From assembly GCA_035505375.1 (NCBI GenBank), contig DATJQV010000081.1:255736-319735 (forward strand): a stretch of 64,000 bases of DNA, read 5' to 3'. The stretch's first letter is position 1; every line of letters starts with the position of its first letter. The notes under the pieces were generated by a model, which was given only the letters and a program-made list of their open reading frames with translations, was not told the origin of the DNA and made no database searches. Both the position numbers and the translations under genes were made by a program. The stretch comes from a bacterium. Its GTDB lineage: Bacteria; Hydrothermota; Tepidihabitantia; Tepidihabitantales; Tepidihabitantaceae. This document shows positions 15,939-25,108 of the stretch, piece after piece.

Positions 15939-16448
15939 TCATTCGGTAAACAGATCCTCCAGCCGCCGTCGGGCGAACTCGCGCCCCAACCGGGCCGCTC
16001 CGGCCATTCCCTCATCCGGCCCAGCGTGAAGCTCCTCCCACACCTCAGGCCGCAAGGTCAGGTGAATTCGTCCCGCTCCACACTTCTGACTTCTGCCATC
16101 TGACTTCTGACCTCTGACTTCGGTTGTGCGTCGAACCCCGCTTCCCTCTCCGTCGCGCATGAACTCGACCCTGCAGCCCTTCGCTCGGACGTGGCTGATG
16201 TTCCCCTTGCCCATAGTGCAGCCGGAACTGAACTGGACGCCGTCCACGAAGCAGGTGTACGGAGTACCGGCGGGGCAAGAAACCCGGGCTCTCAGCTCGA
16301 ACGGCGAGGCCGCCAGCTTCCGCCGGGCGTAGGTGCCGGCCTTGAGGCCGAGCACCAGCCATGGCCCCAGATGGCCATGAAAACGGGTGGCCTGCCTGAG
16401 CACATTGGTGGGAATCACGCGCCCAATATACCCGAACCCGGACGACAT
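15939..16448 (-). CDS. FmdE-family protein with repeat-derived insert
   Basis: A 169-residue protein with the FmdE domain (formylmethanofuran dehydrogenase subunit E family). The signature FHGHLGPWLVLGLKAG is at about 23-38, and a Cys-bearing core follows (CPAGTPYTCFVDGVQFSSGCTMGKGN). Proteins of this family bind metal or act with molybdenum or tungsten enzymes in methanogens; in bacteria the role is unclear, and no methanofuran genes are seen nearby. Residues about 109-122 (TEVRGQKSDGRSQK) come from six copies of a 7-bp repeat (16082-16123); 42 bp is divisible by both 7 and 3, so the frame is kept. It is divergent from the EamA gene. Confidence 0.8.
   Translation of the reverse strand: MSSGFGYIGRVIPTNVLRQATRFHGHLGPWLVLGLKAGTYARRKLAASPFELRARVSCPAGTPYTCFVDGVQFSSGCTMGKGNISHVRAKGCRVEFMRDGEGSGVRRTTEVRGQKSDGRSQKCGAGRIHLTLRPEVWEELHAGPDEGMAGAARLGREFARRRLEDLFTE
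16082..16123. repeat. Heptamer array inside the FmdE-like gene
   Basis: Six 7-bp units on the plus strand (ACTTCTG, ACTTCTG, CCATCTG, ACTTCTG, ACCTCTG, ACTTCGG). The same unit forms the inverted arrays between batA and batB. Confidence 0.9.
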
Positions 16449-16478
16449 GCAAGCCGGCCAGCCGGAACAAGAAGACTA

Positions 16479-16610
16479 CCGCCAAGGACGCCGAGAGCGC
16501 CAACTACGGGAAGGATGAAGGCTGAGGGATGAAGGATGAGCGCCAGCTCCGGCTTCCTGGTTTGGCCCTTCGGGCTTCAGCCCTTCCTGTTTCATCCCTT
16601 CGTCTTCATG
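16479..16610. repeat. Tandem repeats upstream of the EamA gene
   Basis: Three 9-bp units (CCGCCAAGG, ACGCCGAGA, GCGCCAACT) at 16479-16505, then four 7-bp units (GAAGGAT, GAAGGCT, GAGGGAT, GAAGGAT) at 16510-16537, then a partly complementary tract at about 16563-16610 with CCCTTCGGGCTTCAGCCCTTC-like units of the same kind. The two GAAGGNT tracts face each other and could form a hairpin. Confidence 0.75.
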
Positions 16611-16673
16611 TCTCGGTGTTCCTGGCCGACCTTCCCGCGCTTGACGCGCCAACCGCGGCGAGGATACTTCCCC

Positions 16674-17744
16674 GTGGTCTATCTCCTTTTCAAGGTCGCG
16701 TCGGCGGTCGGCATGGGACTCGTGCTCAAACGGGCAGACGCCCTCTCGCTCGAGCGCCTGAGTCTTATCCGCATCAACTACGCGGTCGCGGCAGTTATCG
16801 GATTCTTCGCCACAGTCGCGCTCGGACAAGCCCACATCTCGGGTCCCGCAGCAATGCTTGCGGCCGTCACCGGCATTCTCTTCGTTGCCGGCCTCCTCAT
16901 CTGGGCTCGCGCGATACAGGCAGCCGGGCTTGCCCATTCAGTTGTGGCGATGCGCACGGCCGTTGTCATCCCGCTCCTCGCGGCCGTGTTCATCTGGCAC
17001 GAACAACCCTCAATGCTCGAGATAGCCGGCAGCTTCGTGGCCCTGCTTGCGCTCGCGCTCGTCCTGTACGATGTCGCCAGGCGTGAAACGCCCGTCGGAG
17101 AAGAGACAACCGCCAAGGACGCCAAGACCGCCAAGGTTTCGAACTCCGGAATTCCGACTCCTCCCCAGTCTCTGACCCCTGACCCCCAATCCCTGAACTC
17201 AACCACCAGGACACCCAGACACGCAGGGGCCGAGGGCGGGGACATGACCGGATTGTCCGACAATCCGGATCGTGTCCCAAGCCCGGCAATCTCCAACCTA
17301 GAATCTAGAATCTCAAGTCTCCCTTCCCGGCTCTGGCTCGTGCTGCTCTTTCTTGTCGAGGGGCTCACGATGATCCCGGCGCTCGTCTTCAGCAAGGGAA
17401 TGCCCACAAACGAAACCATGCCGTTCCAGACGGTTATCTTCGTATCCGCATTCTTTGTCACCACGCTGCTCTACTACGTACGCCGGCCAGGGCTGCAGAG
17501 AGATACGCTCAAATGGGGTACCCTGCTCGGCTCAGCCAATTTCGGCAACTACCTCTTCCTCGTTCTGGCGCTCTCGAGCCTGCCCGGGCTCGTGGTCTAC
17601 CCGGTGATTGCCGCCGGTGAGGTCGGCCTGCTGGCCGTGGCCGGTGTGGTCTTGTGGAAAGAGAAGGTCGGCGTCCGCAGTTGGCTCGGTATCGCCCTGA
17701 CCGTCATTTCTGTCGTCCTCATCCAGCTCGGCAAATCGGCCTGA
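16674..17744 (+). CDS. EamA/DMT-family transporter with expanded central loop
   Basis: A membrane transporter of the drug/metabolite superfamily, two repeats of about five helices each. The frame is open from 16536, but that N-terminus is read from repeat DNA and is not transporter-like, so I favour the GTG at 16674 (VVYLLFKVASAVG), giving 356 residues. The first half ends near residue 138 (FVALLALALVLYDVARRE) and the second starts with LWLVLLFLVEGLTMIPALVF. Between them lies a hydrophilic loop of about 75 residues, far longer than usual, encoded by four different short tandem repeats (17110-17322). The substrate is unknown. Confidence 0.78.
   Translation: MVYLLFKVASAVGMGLVLKRADALSLERLSLIRINYAVAAVIGFFATVALGQAHISGPAAMLAAVTGILFVAGLLIWARAIQAAGLAHSVVAMRTAVVIPLLAAVFIWHEQPSMLEIAGSFVALLALALVLYDVARRETPVGEETTAKDAKTAKVSNSGIPTPPQSLTPDPQSLNSTTRTPRHAGAEGGDMTGLSDNPDRVPSPAISNLESRISSLPSRLWLVLLFLVEGLTMIPALVFSKGMPTNETMPFQTVIFVSAFFVTTLLYYVRRPGLQRDTLKWGTLLGSANFGNYLFLVLALSSLPGLVVYPVIAAGEVGLLAVAGVVLWKEKVGVRSWLGIALTVISVVLIQLGKSA
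17110..17322. repeat. Four repeat tracts inside the EamA coding sequence
   Basis: Consecutive tracts: 9-bp CCGCCAAGG-type x3 (17110-17136); 7-bp CCCTGAC/CCCCAGT-type x5 (17163-17197); an 8-9-bp CACCNAGACA-type tract (about 17200-17225); 7-bp AATCTAG-type x5 (17288-17322). The reading frame stays open through all of them. Confidence 0.85.
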
Positions 17745-17800
17745 CCCGCCGCATCAATCTACAGACGTCAATCTCCAATCAACTAACGGCCGGGCGGATA

Positions 17801-19237
17801 TCAGAAGGCCGTCTTGACGATAGTCGCGGTAGCCGACGTGCCGGCCCTCGGGCCGGCTGGTGACAAGAAGTAGACTCCGGGCCGGAGGCCGGCACCAATT
17901 CTGTCGCCATTGCACACAGCGACCTGCCGGCCGGTGACGTCCGACAGAGTGAAGAGTTCGGTCTCATGCCCCGGGACTCGGGCAAAGGAAGTGAACGGAT
18001 TGGGCCGAACCAGAAAATGAGTTGGCCTCAAGGCGTGCCCGGTCAGAGGCTCCGCGACGCCGACGTTGCCCAGCGAATCGGTCTTGATGAGATAGACATC
18101 ATCGCCGTCTGGCGCGCTGTCCTCGTACGTGCCACTGACTATGTAGCCACCATCCAAGGTCTGTTGGACGGAGCGGGCCTCGTCATATCCCGTCCCACCA
18201 TAGGTTCTGGTCCAGAGTGTGTCGCCTTGAGAATTGGTTTTGATGAGATAAACGTCGTGCCCTTGACCGAGGGACGAGTAGGCATAACCTGCGACGATGT
18301 AGCCGCCATCAGTCGTCTGTTGGACGGAGTTGCCTGCATCGTACAGCGGTCCGCCGTAGGTTCTGGTCCAGAGCGTGTCTCCTTGAGCATCGGTCTTGAT
18401 GAGGAAGACGTGGTCGTAGACCCCTGAACCAAAGGAGGCCGTGAAGCCTACAATGATGTAGCCTCCGTCAGTGGTTTGTTGAACGGAGCAACCGCAATCG
18501 TTACTTGTCCCGCCATAGGTTCTTGTCCAGAGTGTCTCACCCGAGACGTTGGTCTTGACGACGTAGATGTCAGAATACCCAGCGCCGAAGGAATTGGTTG
18601 TGCCCGTGATGACATAGCCTCCGTCGGTGGTCTGTCGGATGGAGCTGGCCTCGTCGTAGTCTGTTCCACCGTAGGATCTGGTCCATAGGGTGTCGCCTTG
18701 GGAATTGGTCCTGATGACGTAGAAGTCCCCGCCGCCTGCGTCGTATGAGCAGGTATAGCCGGCGATGACGTAGCCACCATCGACGGTCTGTTGGACTGAG
18801 TTGCCCCAGTCATCGACATACCCGCCATAGGTTCGCGTCCAGAGTGTATCGCCAGATGCACTAGTCTTGACGAGATAGACATCTTTAAACTCGCTCTTGG
18901 AATACTCGACATAGCCGGTGATTACGTAGCCACCGTCGCTAGTCTGCTGACCTGACAAGCCAGCGCAGTATCCTGGGCCGACGTACATTCTAGACCACAG
19001 CATGTTACCGTGAGCATTAGTCTTGATGAGATAGAAAGCGCCGCTGTCGGCACCGAAAGACCACGTGGCGCCCGCAATCATGTAGCCACCGTCGCTAGTC
19101 TGCTGTACCGAGTTGCCGTAGTCAGTGCCTGCCCCGCCATAGGTTCTCCACCAACTCGTCTGGGCGGAGGCAATTGAGGTAAGGCAGACAGCGGACAGGA
19201 GAATGATCAGGTCAGGAGCGTAGACCTTCTTTGTCAC
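17801..19237 (-). CDS. Secreted seven-repeat beta-propeller-like protein with sorting domain
   Basis: A 478-residue exported protein: signal peptide (1-26), seven repeats of about 52 residues, then a C-terminal FlgD-like domain (about 392-478). Each repeat has the pattern TLWTRTYGGxxxDxGxSVQQ then TxDGGYxIxGxT and DVYLIKTxxxGD. Seven such units suggest a seven-bladed propeller, a common surface adhesion or scaffold fold. The C-terminal part (RPNPFTSFARV, then DVTGRQVAVCNG and GLRPGVYFLSP) is the same kind of module found at the end of the proteases in this window. It starts with GTG at 19237 behind GGCGGAGA, with a good promoter at 19309-19337. Confidence 0.8.
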   Translation of the reverse strand: MTKKVYAPDLIILLSAVCLTSIASAQTSWWRTYGGAGTDYGNSVQQTSDGGYMIAGATWSFGADSGAFYLIKTNAHGNMLWSRMYVGPGYCAGLSGQQTSDGGYVITGYVEYSKSEFKDVYLVKTSASGDTLWTRTYGGYVDDWGNSVQQTVDGGYVIAGYTCSYDAGGGDFYVIRTNSQGDTLWTRSYGGTDYDEASSIRQTTDGGYVITGTTNSFGAGYSDIYVVKTNVSGETLWTRTYGGTSNDCGCSVQQTTDGGYIIVGFTASFGSGVYDHVFLIKTDAQGDTLWTRTYGGPLYDAGNSVQQTTDGGYIVAGYAYSSLGQGHDVYLIKTNSQGDTLWTRTYGGTGYDEARSVQQTLDGGYIVSGTYEDSAPDGDDVYLIKTDSLGNVGVAEPLTGHALRPTHFLVRPNPFTSFARVPGHETELFTLSDVTGRQVAVCNGDRIGAGLRPGVYFLSPAGPRAGTSATATIVKTAF

Positions 19238-19515
19238 ATCTCCGCCCTTAATGTCTGTGGTTCGTGGCGTTCCGCGGACTTCGGGAATTCCGCACGATCG
19301 ATGAGTCGATTGTAAGTCGCGCGGGGGAGCGAGTCAAGAGGATGCGAACGAACGGTTGGTGATAGGCAGGCGAACGCCAAACGCGCGCGTTGCTCATCGA
19401 CGGTGCCCCAAGTCCGGTGACGAAACGGCGATTCTTGACGCGCGGGCACCTGACCGCTCGCCGCCTACAGCCGACGGCAGAGTGCCGCCGGCGGGCGGGA
19501 ACCGACTTCGGAGCC
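19238..19515. other. Intergenic region upstream of the propeller gene
   Basis: It contains the promoter for the 17801-19237 gene and otherwise no gene or repeat that I recognise. Confidence 0.5.
19309..19337 (-). promoter_or_regulatory. Predicted promoter of propeller gene
   Basis: On the reverse strand, TTGACT (19332-19337) and TACAAT (19309-19314) are separated by 17 bp, leaving a leader of about 65 nt before the GTG start. Confidence 0.6.
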
Positions 19516-19935
19516 GATGAGACAAATCCGTATCATTCGCCGGGAGCTGGTCTTTGAGGTTATCTGCTTGCGGCTTGTGGCTTTAGGCCTGAAGCCGAGA
19601 AACTGACACCCCCACCTAGGGGATTGCCCCGCAGATAGTAGACAGGATTCAGTAGGCAGTAGACAGGGGGGTTACCTCCACAGCAATTCCCGGGTGAACC
19701 TCCACCGGAATTCGCCGGGTTGGTCTACCGGTTGCCCTCCAACTTGCTCTCAGGGTTAGTCTACGGGTTGCTCCACCGGTTCCTCTCCGGGTTGGTCGGA
19801 GCGTTGCGGCCCGACCAACCCTGCGGGTTCCTGTCCGGGTTGATCCCGAGGTAGCTCCGGCCGTTGCTCTCCGGATTGCTCCGAGGCTTATCTCCCGAGT
19901 TGTTCCTCCCGTTGCTGTCCGGATTGTCGAGTCAA
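19516..19935. repeat. Composite repeat element, copy A, with 12-bp array
   Basis: The left part (19516-19640) matches 39714-39838: GATGAGACAAATCCGTATC, then TCTGCTTGC, GCTTGTGGCTTTAGG and a TGACACCCCCACC block. The right part (about 19671-19935) is an array of a degenerate 12-bp unit, best read in reverse: AACCCGGAGAGG, AACCGGTGGAGC, AACCCGTAGACT, AACCCTGAGAGC and so on, consensus AACCSGNNGAGN. A stop-free frame crosses it only because 12 is a multiple of 3; I do not regard it as a gene. Confidence 0.8.
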
Positions 19936-20036
19936 TGCGGTCGGACGCAGCCATTCGGAGGGCCTTGGCGCCCTCATGTCGGCTCTCCACCGGCGCAATG
20001 CGGTCCGTGGCCCGCTGTCGGTCGCCTCGGAGTTAG

Positions 20037-20065
20037 TTGACGTATTTCCAGGGTTCAACTAGGAT
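20037..20065 (+). promoter_or_regulatory. Predicted promoter of protease gene 1
   Basis: TTGACG (20037-20042), 17-bp spacer, TAGGAT (20060-20065). The same TTGACG box precedes the other two paralogous protease genes. Confidence 0.65.
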
Positions 20066-20080
20066 ATTAACGTGACGAAA

Positions 20081-20192
20081 TGTCCGTGTACGCGGACTGC
20101 TGTCGGCCAGTTGGCGCTGCCGCCACACTGGGAGGTGATTCTTTCCGTTTTAGTTACAGCCATAGTCTCTTCCCTGGTCGGGAGGTAATCAC
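20081..20192 (+). promoter_or_regulatory. Conserved 112-nt leader of protease gene 1
   Basis: The leader aligns without gaps to 25109-25220 in front of protease gene 2 (84 of 112 positions identical by eye). It has a 5' hairpin (GTCCGTG against CGCGGAC, with a T-G pair that becomes T-A in the other copy), a second hairpin (CCAGT...ACTGG around TGGC/GCCA), a GGGAGGT just after it and a second GGGAGGT as the ribosome site. It may be an mRNA-stabilising or regulatory structure. Confidence 0.5.
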
Positions 20193-23100
20193 ATGAAACC
20201 CAATGTCTGTTTTCGCCGGCTCCTGGTGTTTGCCGCCGTGTTTATCGGCCGGGCCGTGGCGCAGCCTCAACTGCCCACGAATCTGCCGCCCGGCAATGGC
20301 TCGGCCGGCTCGTCGGCCGCGACTCGCCAATCGCCGATTCCCCAATACCCGCTGCACCCGTGCGGCCTGATTCGTGAGGATCCGCGCACGATTCCTTGGC
20401 TCATCCAGGACAAGCCCCATCCGGGCGGCGCCCGCACCTTCTCGGTTTCGGGCGACATCTCCAGCCAGATGCCGCCGGTCGGCGACCAGGGCCAACAGGG
20501 CTCCTGTACCGCTTGGGCGGTCGGATACTACCAGAAGACTCACTACGAGTGGCGCGAATACCATTGGAACGACTCCACGACCAGCCACGAGTTCAGCGCC
20601 GCGTTCGTCTATAACCAGATTGACGGCGGCGCGGACCAGGGGTCGAGCTTCTCCGATGCGTTCTCTCTGATTGCCGACCAGGGCTGTGCGAGCGTAGCCG
20701 ATTGTCCCTACAACCAGAACGACTACACGTCGTGGCCGTCGGAATCGGCCTACGCCCACGCCATCCCAAACCGGGGCAGCACCGGTCACTGGTTCTGGAT
20801 GAAGGACACGAACGGCATCAAGACGGCCAAGCAGCGCATCGACAGCGGGCTGACGACGGTCATCGGCATCTCGGTCTACCACAACTGGGACAGGATTGAC
20901 AGCTTCGGCTACAAGTACTGCGTGGCCGACACTCCCGCGGGCAGCTACCGGGGCGGACATGCGATAACCATCGTCGGCTACAACGATACTCTGACCACGC
21001 ACGACGGCCCGGGCGCCTTCCGGATAATCAACTCCTGGGGCACAGGCTGGGGCCAGTCCGGATACGCCTGGATGTCGTACAAGGCGGCCATCGACTCGGT
21101 GCTCTCCCAGCAGTCCGGCTGGTATCTCGACGACCTCGTTGGCTACACCCCGACCATGATCGGCCGGGTGAAAATCACCCACCCGGCCCGCGACAAGATC
21201 GGCATCCGCATGGGGGTGGGCCGTCCGTCGGCGCCGAAGTGGACGAAGGACTTCCGCGCGTGGCGGTACCCGCGAACCGACCAGTCCTTCCCGAACCACA
21301 ACATCGTCTTCGACATGACCGAAGGCGAGCCGTACGTCACTGACGGCCAGACCGACACGGTCTTTGTGCGGGCGATAGACGACGTCTCCGACGGCAAGAC
21401 CGGCACCATCAACTACTTCGCGGCCAAACACCTGGTCTGGAACGCTACCGCCGTGTCGCCCGACACGCCGGTCAGCATCCCTGACTACAACGTCGGCGTC
21501 TATGCCCGGGCCAAGATGGTCCGGCCGCATGACGTGGGCGTGACCGTGATTCTCGCCCCGACCGGCACGGTCGACTCCGGCTCGACCATCACCCCACAGG
21601 CAAGGGTGAAGAACTTCGGCATCGACACCACGACGTTCCCGGTTACCTTCCACATCGGCTCGGGCTACACCAACACCCAGACCGTCTCGAACCTCAAGAA
21701 CGGCGACTCGGTTGTTGTCAGCTTCGCCAATTGGACCGCGGGCCAGCGCGGCACCTACGCTACGCGCTGCTCTACCGCCCTCACCGGCGACCAGAACCAC
21801 GCCAACGACACGCTGGGCGGCTCGGTGACGGTACGGGTGACTGATGTCGGCGTCAGGACGATCATTGCCCCGACCGGCACCGTTGACTCCGGCACCGTCA
21901 TTACACCGCAGGCCCGCGTCAGGAATCTCGGGACTCAGGCCGCGACCTTCCCGGTCACCTTCCGCATCGGCGGCAGCTACACCAACACCCAGACCGTTAC
22001 CAACCTTGCATCCGGTGACTCGATTCTGGTCAGCTTCGCCAACTGGAGCGCGTCTCCCCGCGGCGTGCTGGCCACGCGCTGCTCCACCGCCCTTACCGGG
22101 GACCAGGTTCACTCCAACGACACGCTGGGTGGCACGGTCACGGTGCGGGTCACCGATGTCGGGGTCAAAGCGATTATTGCCCCGACCGGCACCGTTGATT
22201 CCGGCTCGAGCGTCACCCCGCAGGCCCGGGTCAAGAACTACGGCACGGTTGCAGCGACATTCCCGGTGACGTTCCGTATCGGCTTATCCTACAACAACAC
22301 ACAGACCGTCACGAGCCTCGCCGCCGGTGACTCCGTGGTCGTGTCGTTCAGTTCCTGGACCGCGGGCCAGCGCGGCACCTACGCCACACGCTGCTCGACC
22401 GGCCTTACCGGCGACCAGGTACACACTAACGACACACTGTCCGGTTCGGTGACCGTGCGAGTGACCAACGTTGGTGTGACCGCAATACTCGTACCTCCCG
22501 ACACCGTCGACTCCGGAGCGACCATCACCCCACAGGCTCGGGTCAAGAACTACGGCACCGATGTCGTAACATTCCCGGTAACCTTCCGTATCGGTACGAC
22601 CTACAACAACACCCAGACCGTCACCAACCTCGCATCCGGTGACTCGGCGCTCGTGTCCTTCTCCACCTGGACCCCGACACAGCTCGGCACGTTCGCAAAG
22701 CGCTGCTCGACCGGGCTAACGGGCGACCAGGTACACACTAACGACACGCTCTCGGGCACCGTGACGGTACAAGTGACCAATGTCGGAGTGACCGCGATTG
22801 TCGCGCCGACCGGCACAGTGGACTCGGGGACCGTCGTCGCGCCGCAAGCGCGGGTCAAGAACTACGGAACCCACGCCGCGACCTTCCCGGTTACCTTCCG
22901 CATCGGGGCCTTATACACCAACACCCAGACCGTGACCAGCCTGGCGGCCGGCGATTCGGCTCTGGTCAGCTTCACCAACTGGACCGCAGCCCCACGCGGC
23001 TTGCTGGCCACGCGCTGCTCCACCGCCTTGGTGAACGACCAGAACCACGCCAACGATACTCTGTCAGGCACGGTGACGGTGCGGGTTACAGATGTCGGCG

Positions 23101-24965
23101 TCAAAGCGATTATCGCCCCGACCGGAACAGTGGATTCGGGATCGACCATCACCCCGCAGGCCCGCGTGAAGAACTGCGGGACTAACACCGTGACATTCCC
23201 GGTCACCTTCCACATTGGTGCCGGGTACAACAATACCCAGACCGTCACCAACCTTGCATCCGGCGACTCGGCTCTGGTCAGCTTCGCCAACTGGACCGCA
23301 GGGCAGCGCGGCACCTATGCCACACGCTGCTCGACCAACCTGACCGGCGACCAGGTCCACACTAACGACACGCTCTCGGGCACCGTGACGGTGCGGGTAA
23401 TCGATGTGGGCGTCACGGCGATTGTCGCGCCGCCCGATACCGTAGATTCGGGTGCCGTCTTAGCTCCACAGGCGCGGGTGAGAAACTACGGCACGGGTGC
23501 CGCGACGTTCCCGGTCACCTTCCGCATCAGTTCCGGCTACTCCAACACCCAGACGGTAACGAGCCTCGCGGCCGGCGACTCCATCATGGTCAGCTTCGCC
23601 AATTGGACCGCGGTGCAGCGCGGCAGCTTCGTCAAGAGCTGCTCCACTGGTCTCACCAGCGATGCTGTACCGACCAACGACACCATGTCCGGCACGGTCT
23701 ATGTTGCTCCTGCGCCGACCGTCGACGTCGGCGTGTTAGCGCTTGTCGCGCCCGTCGGCACCCTGGACTCCGGCACGGTGGTCGCGCCGCAGGCGCGGGT
23801 CAAGAACTATGGGACCCACGCCGCGACCTTCCCGGTGACCTTCCACATAGGCGCGGGCTACACCAACACCCAGACCGTCACCAACCTCGCCTCCGGTGAC
23901 TCGGTGCTGGTGAGCTTTGCCAACTGGTCTGCGGGCCCGCGCGGCTTGCTGGCCACGCGTTGCTCCACCGCCCTGACGAACGACCAGAACCACTACAACG
24001 ACACGCTTTCAAGCACGGTGACGGTACGCGTAACCGATGTCGGCGTGACCGCTATTGTCGTGCCGCCCGACACGGTCGACTCCGGTGCTACTGTCACTCC
24101 GCAGGCTCGGGTAAGGAACTACGGCACGGGTGCCGCAACGTTCCCGGTCACCTTCCGCATCAGTTCCGGCTACTCCAACACCCAGACTGTAACGAGCCTC
24201 GCGGCCGGCGACTCGGCTCTGGTCAGCTTCAGCAACTGGACGGCAGGTCAGCGCGGCACCTACGCCTCGCGCTGCTCGACTAACCTCACGGGCGACCAAG
24301 TCCACGCCAACGACACTCTGCCGGGATCGGTGACGGTGCGAGTGCGGGACGTGGCCTGCACCCAGTTCCTGGCGCCGCCCGACACGGTTGACTCAGGCGC
24401 GACGATCACGCCGCGGGCCGTTATCAAGAACCTCGGAACGGCCAGCGAGACTTTCAACACGCGGCTCGCTATCGGCACCGGCTATGCGGATACGGTCTCG
24501 GTCACGGTGGCGGCAGGAAAGACCGACACGGTTGCCTTCCCGAACTGGACCCCGCTCGCGCTCGGGAGTTTCCCCGTAACCTGCTCCACCATGCTGGCGG
24601 CCGACGTGGACGCAGGGAACAACGCGTCCCGCGAGTCGATTGTGGTAACGCCCTACGGCGGGGTTGCCGAACAGTCCGGGATGCCAAAGGTCTTCTCCCT
24701 CGAACGACCCCGCCCTGACCCGGCGCGCGGACTGGCTTCAATCCGGTTCGGCATCCCGCACCTTGCCCGGGCAAGCGTGGTCATCCGCTCCGCAAACGGC
24801 GCCGTCGTAAGGACCCTCTGCAACTCCGCGCTGCCCCCTGCCTACTACACCATGACCTGGGACGGCCGCGACGATCGCGGCCGACGCGTTGCACCGGGCA
24901 TCTACTTCTGGCGGTTCGAGAGCGAAGGGACGGTTATCACCCGAAAGGCCGTCAGAATCGACTGA
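20193..24965 (+). CDS. Secreted papain-like protease with 10 CARDB repeats
   Basis: A 1590-residue exported protein. Order: signal peptide (1-23); linker with repeat-coded RQSPIPQ; papain-type (C1A) peptidase domain (about 80-330) with oxyanion Gln99, nucleophile Cys105 (GSCTAWA), His256 (GGHAITIVGY) and Asn280 (IINSWGTGWG); a beta-rich spacer; ten CARDB-like repeats of about 104 residues (447-1486); and a C-terminal FlgD-like domain (1487-1590) ending GIYFWRFESEGTVITRKAV. All catalytic residues are present, so it should be active outside the cell or on its surface. The C-terminal domain is probably a sorting or anchoring signal. It has its own promoter and a strong GGGAGGT ribosome site, and is paralogous to the next two plus-strand genes. 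Confidence 0.88.
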   Translation: MKPNVCFRRLLVFAAVFIGRAVAQPQLPTNLPPGNGSAGSSAATRQSPIPQYPLHPCGLIREDPRTIPWLIQDKPHPGGARTFSVSGDISSQMPPVGDQGQQGSCTAWAVGYYQKTHYEWREYHWNDSTTSHEFSAAFVYNQIDGGADQGSSFSDAFSLIADQGCASVADCPYNQNDYTSWPSESAYAHAIPNRGSTGHWFWMKDTNGIKTAKQRIDSGLTTVIGISVYHNWDRIDSFGYKYCVADTPAGSYRGGHAITIVGYNDTLTTHDGPGAFRIINSWGTGWGQSGYAWMSYKAAIDSVLSQQSGWYLDDLVGYTPTMIGRVKITHPARDKIGIRMGVGRPSAPKWTKDFRAWRYPRTDQSFPNHNIVFDMTEGEPYVTDGQTDTVFVRAIDDVSDGKTGTINYFAAKHLVWNATAVSPDTPVSIPDYNVGVYARAKMVRPHDVGVTVILAPTGTVDSGSTITPQARVKNFGIDTTTFPVTFHIGSGYTNTQTVSNLKNGDSVVVSFANWTAGQRGTYATRCSTALTGDQNHANDTLGGSVTVRVTDVGVRTIIAPTGTVDSGTVITPQARVRNLGTQAATFPVTFRIGGSYTNTQTVTNLASGDSILVSFANWSASPRGVLATRCSTALTGDQVHSNDTLGGTVTVRVTDVGVKAIIAPTGTVDSGSSVTPQARVKNYGTVAATFPVTFRIGLSYNNTQTVTSLAAGDSVVVSFSSWTAGQRGTYATRCSTGLTGDQVHTNDTLSGSVTVRVTNVGVTAILVPPDTVDSGATITPQARVKNYGTDVVTFPVTFRIGTTYNNTQTVTNLASGDSALVSFSTWTPTQLGTFAKRCSTGLTGDQVHTNDTLSGTVTVQVTNVGVTAIVAPTGTVDSGTVVAPQARVKNYGTHAATFPVTFRIGALYTNTQTVTSLAAGDSALVSFTNWTAAPRGLLATRCSTALVNDQNHANDTLSGTVTVRVTDVGVKAIIAPTGTVDSGSTITPQARVKNCGTNTVTFPVTFHIGAGYNNTQTVTNLASGDSALVSFANWTAGQRGTYATRCSTNLTGDQVHTNDTLSGTVTVRVIDVGVTAIVAPPDTVDSGAVLAPQARVRNYGTGAATFPVTFRISSGYSNTQTVTSLAAGDSIMVSFANWTAVQRGSFVKSCSTGLTSDAVPTNDTMSGTVYVAPAPTVDVGVLALVAPVGTLDSGTVVAPQARVKNYGTHAATFPVTFHIGAGYTNTQTVTNLASGDSVLVSFANWSAGPRGLLATRCSTALTNDQNHYNDTLSSTVTVRVTDVGVTAIVVPPDTVDSGATVTPQARVRNYGTGAATFPVTFRISSGYSNTQTVTSLAAGDSALVSFSNWTAGQRGTYASRCSTNLTGDQVHANDTLPGSVTVRVRDVACTQFLAPPDTVDSGATITPRAVIKNLGTASETFNTRLAIGTGYADTVSVTVAAGKTDTVAFPNWTPLALGSFPVTCSTMLAADVDAGNNASRESIVVTPYGGVAEQSGMPKVFSLERPRPDPARGLASIRFGIPHLARASVVIRSANGAVVRTLCNSALPPAYYTMTWDGRDDRGRRVAPGIYFWRFESEGTVITRKAVRID
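20326..20346. repeat. Heptamer tract in protease 1 linker
   Basis: Three 7-bp units (GCCAATC, GCCGATT, CCCCAAT) coding for the linker between signal peptide and protease. Confidence 0.75.
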
Positions 24966-25064
24966 CCCGAGCCTTCCAGCGCGGCCATCGTCCGTTGCCC
25001 TTCCGCGCCTGAGTACCGCGTTGCCGGATTTGCTTTCGGCCTCCTCGGAATCGAGTGGACGCAT

Positions 25065-25093
25065 TTGACGTCTCTCTCAAGTTCACGTAAAAT
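25065..25093 (+). promoter_or_regulatory. Predicted promoter of protease gene 2
   Basis: TTGACG (25065-25070), 17-bp spacer, TAAAAT (25088-25093), followed by the leader shared with gene 1. Confidence 0.7.
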
Positions 25094-25108
25094 AATATGA
25101 TGGCAATG

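Noticed and set aside
16536..16673. Upstream 46 codons of the EamA frame
   Set aside because: They are read from GAAGGAT/CCCTTC repeat DNA; the transporter's first helix begins at the GTG at 16674.
19649..19990. 113-residue open frame over the 12-bp array
   Set aside because: It stays open only because the unit length is a multiple of three; it has a four-residue periodic composition, no good start context and no similarity to known proteins.
20155..20208. Short leader peptide after the first GGGAGGT in the protease leader
   Set aside because: A GTG start exists in copy 1 but is GTT in copy 2, although the frame ends at the same TAA; evidence is too weak.
20154..22112. 652-residue minus-strand frame over protease gene 1
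   Set aside because: A shadow of the GC-rich repeat-bearing gene on the other strand; no domain is visible.
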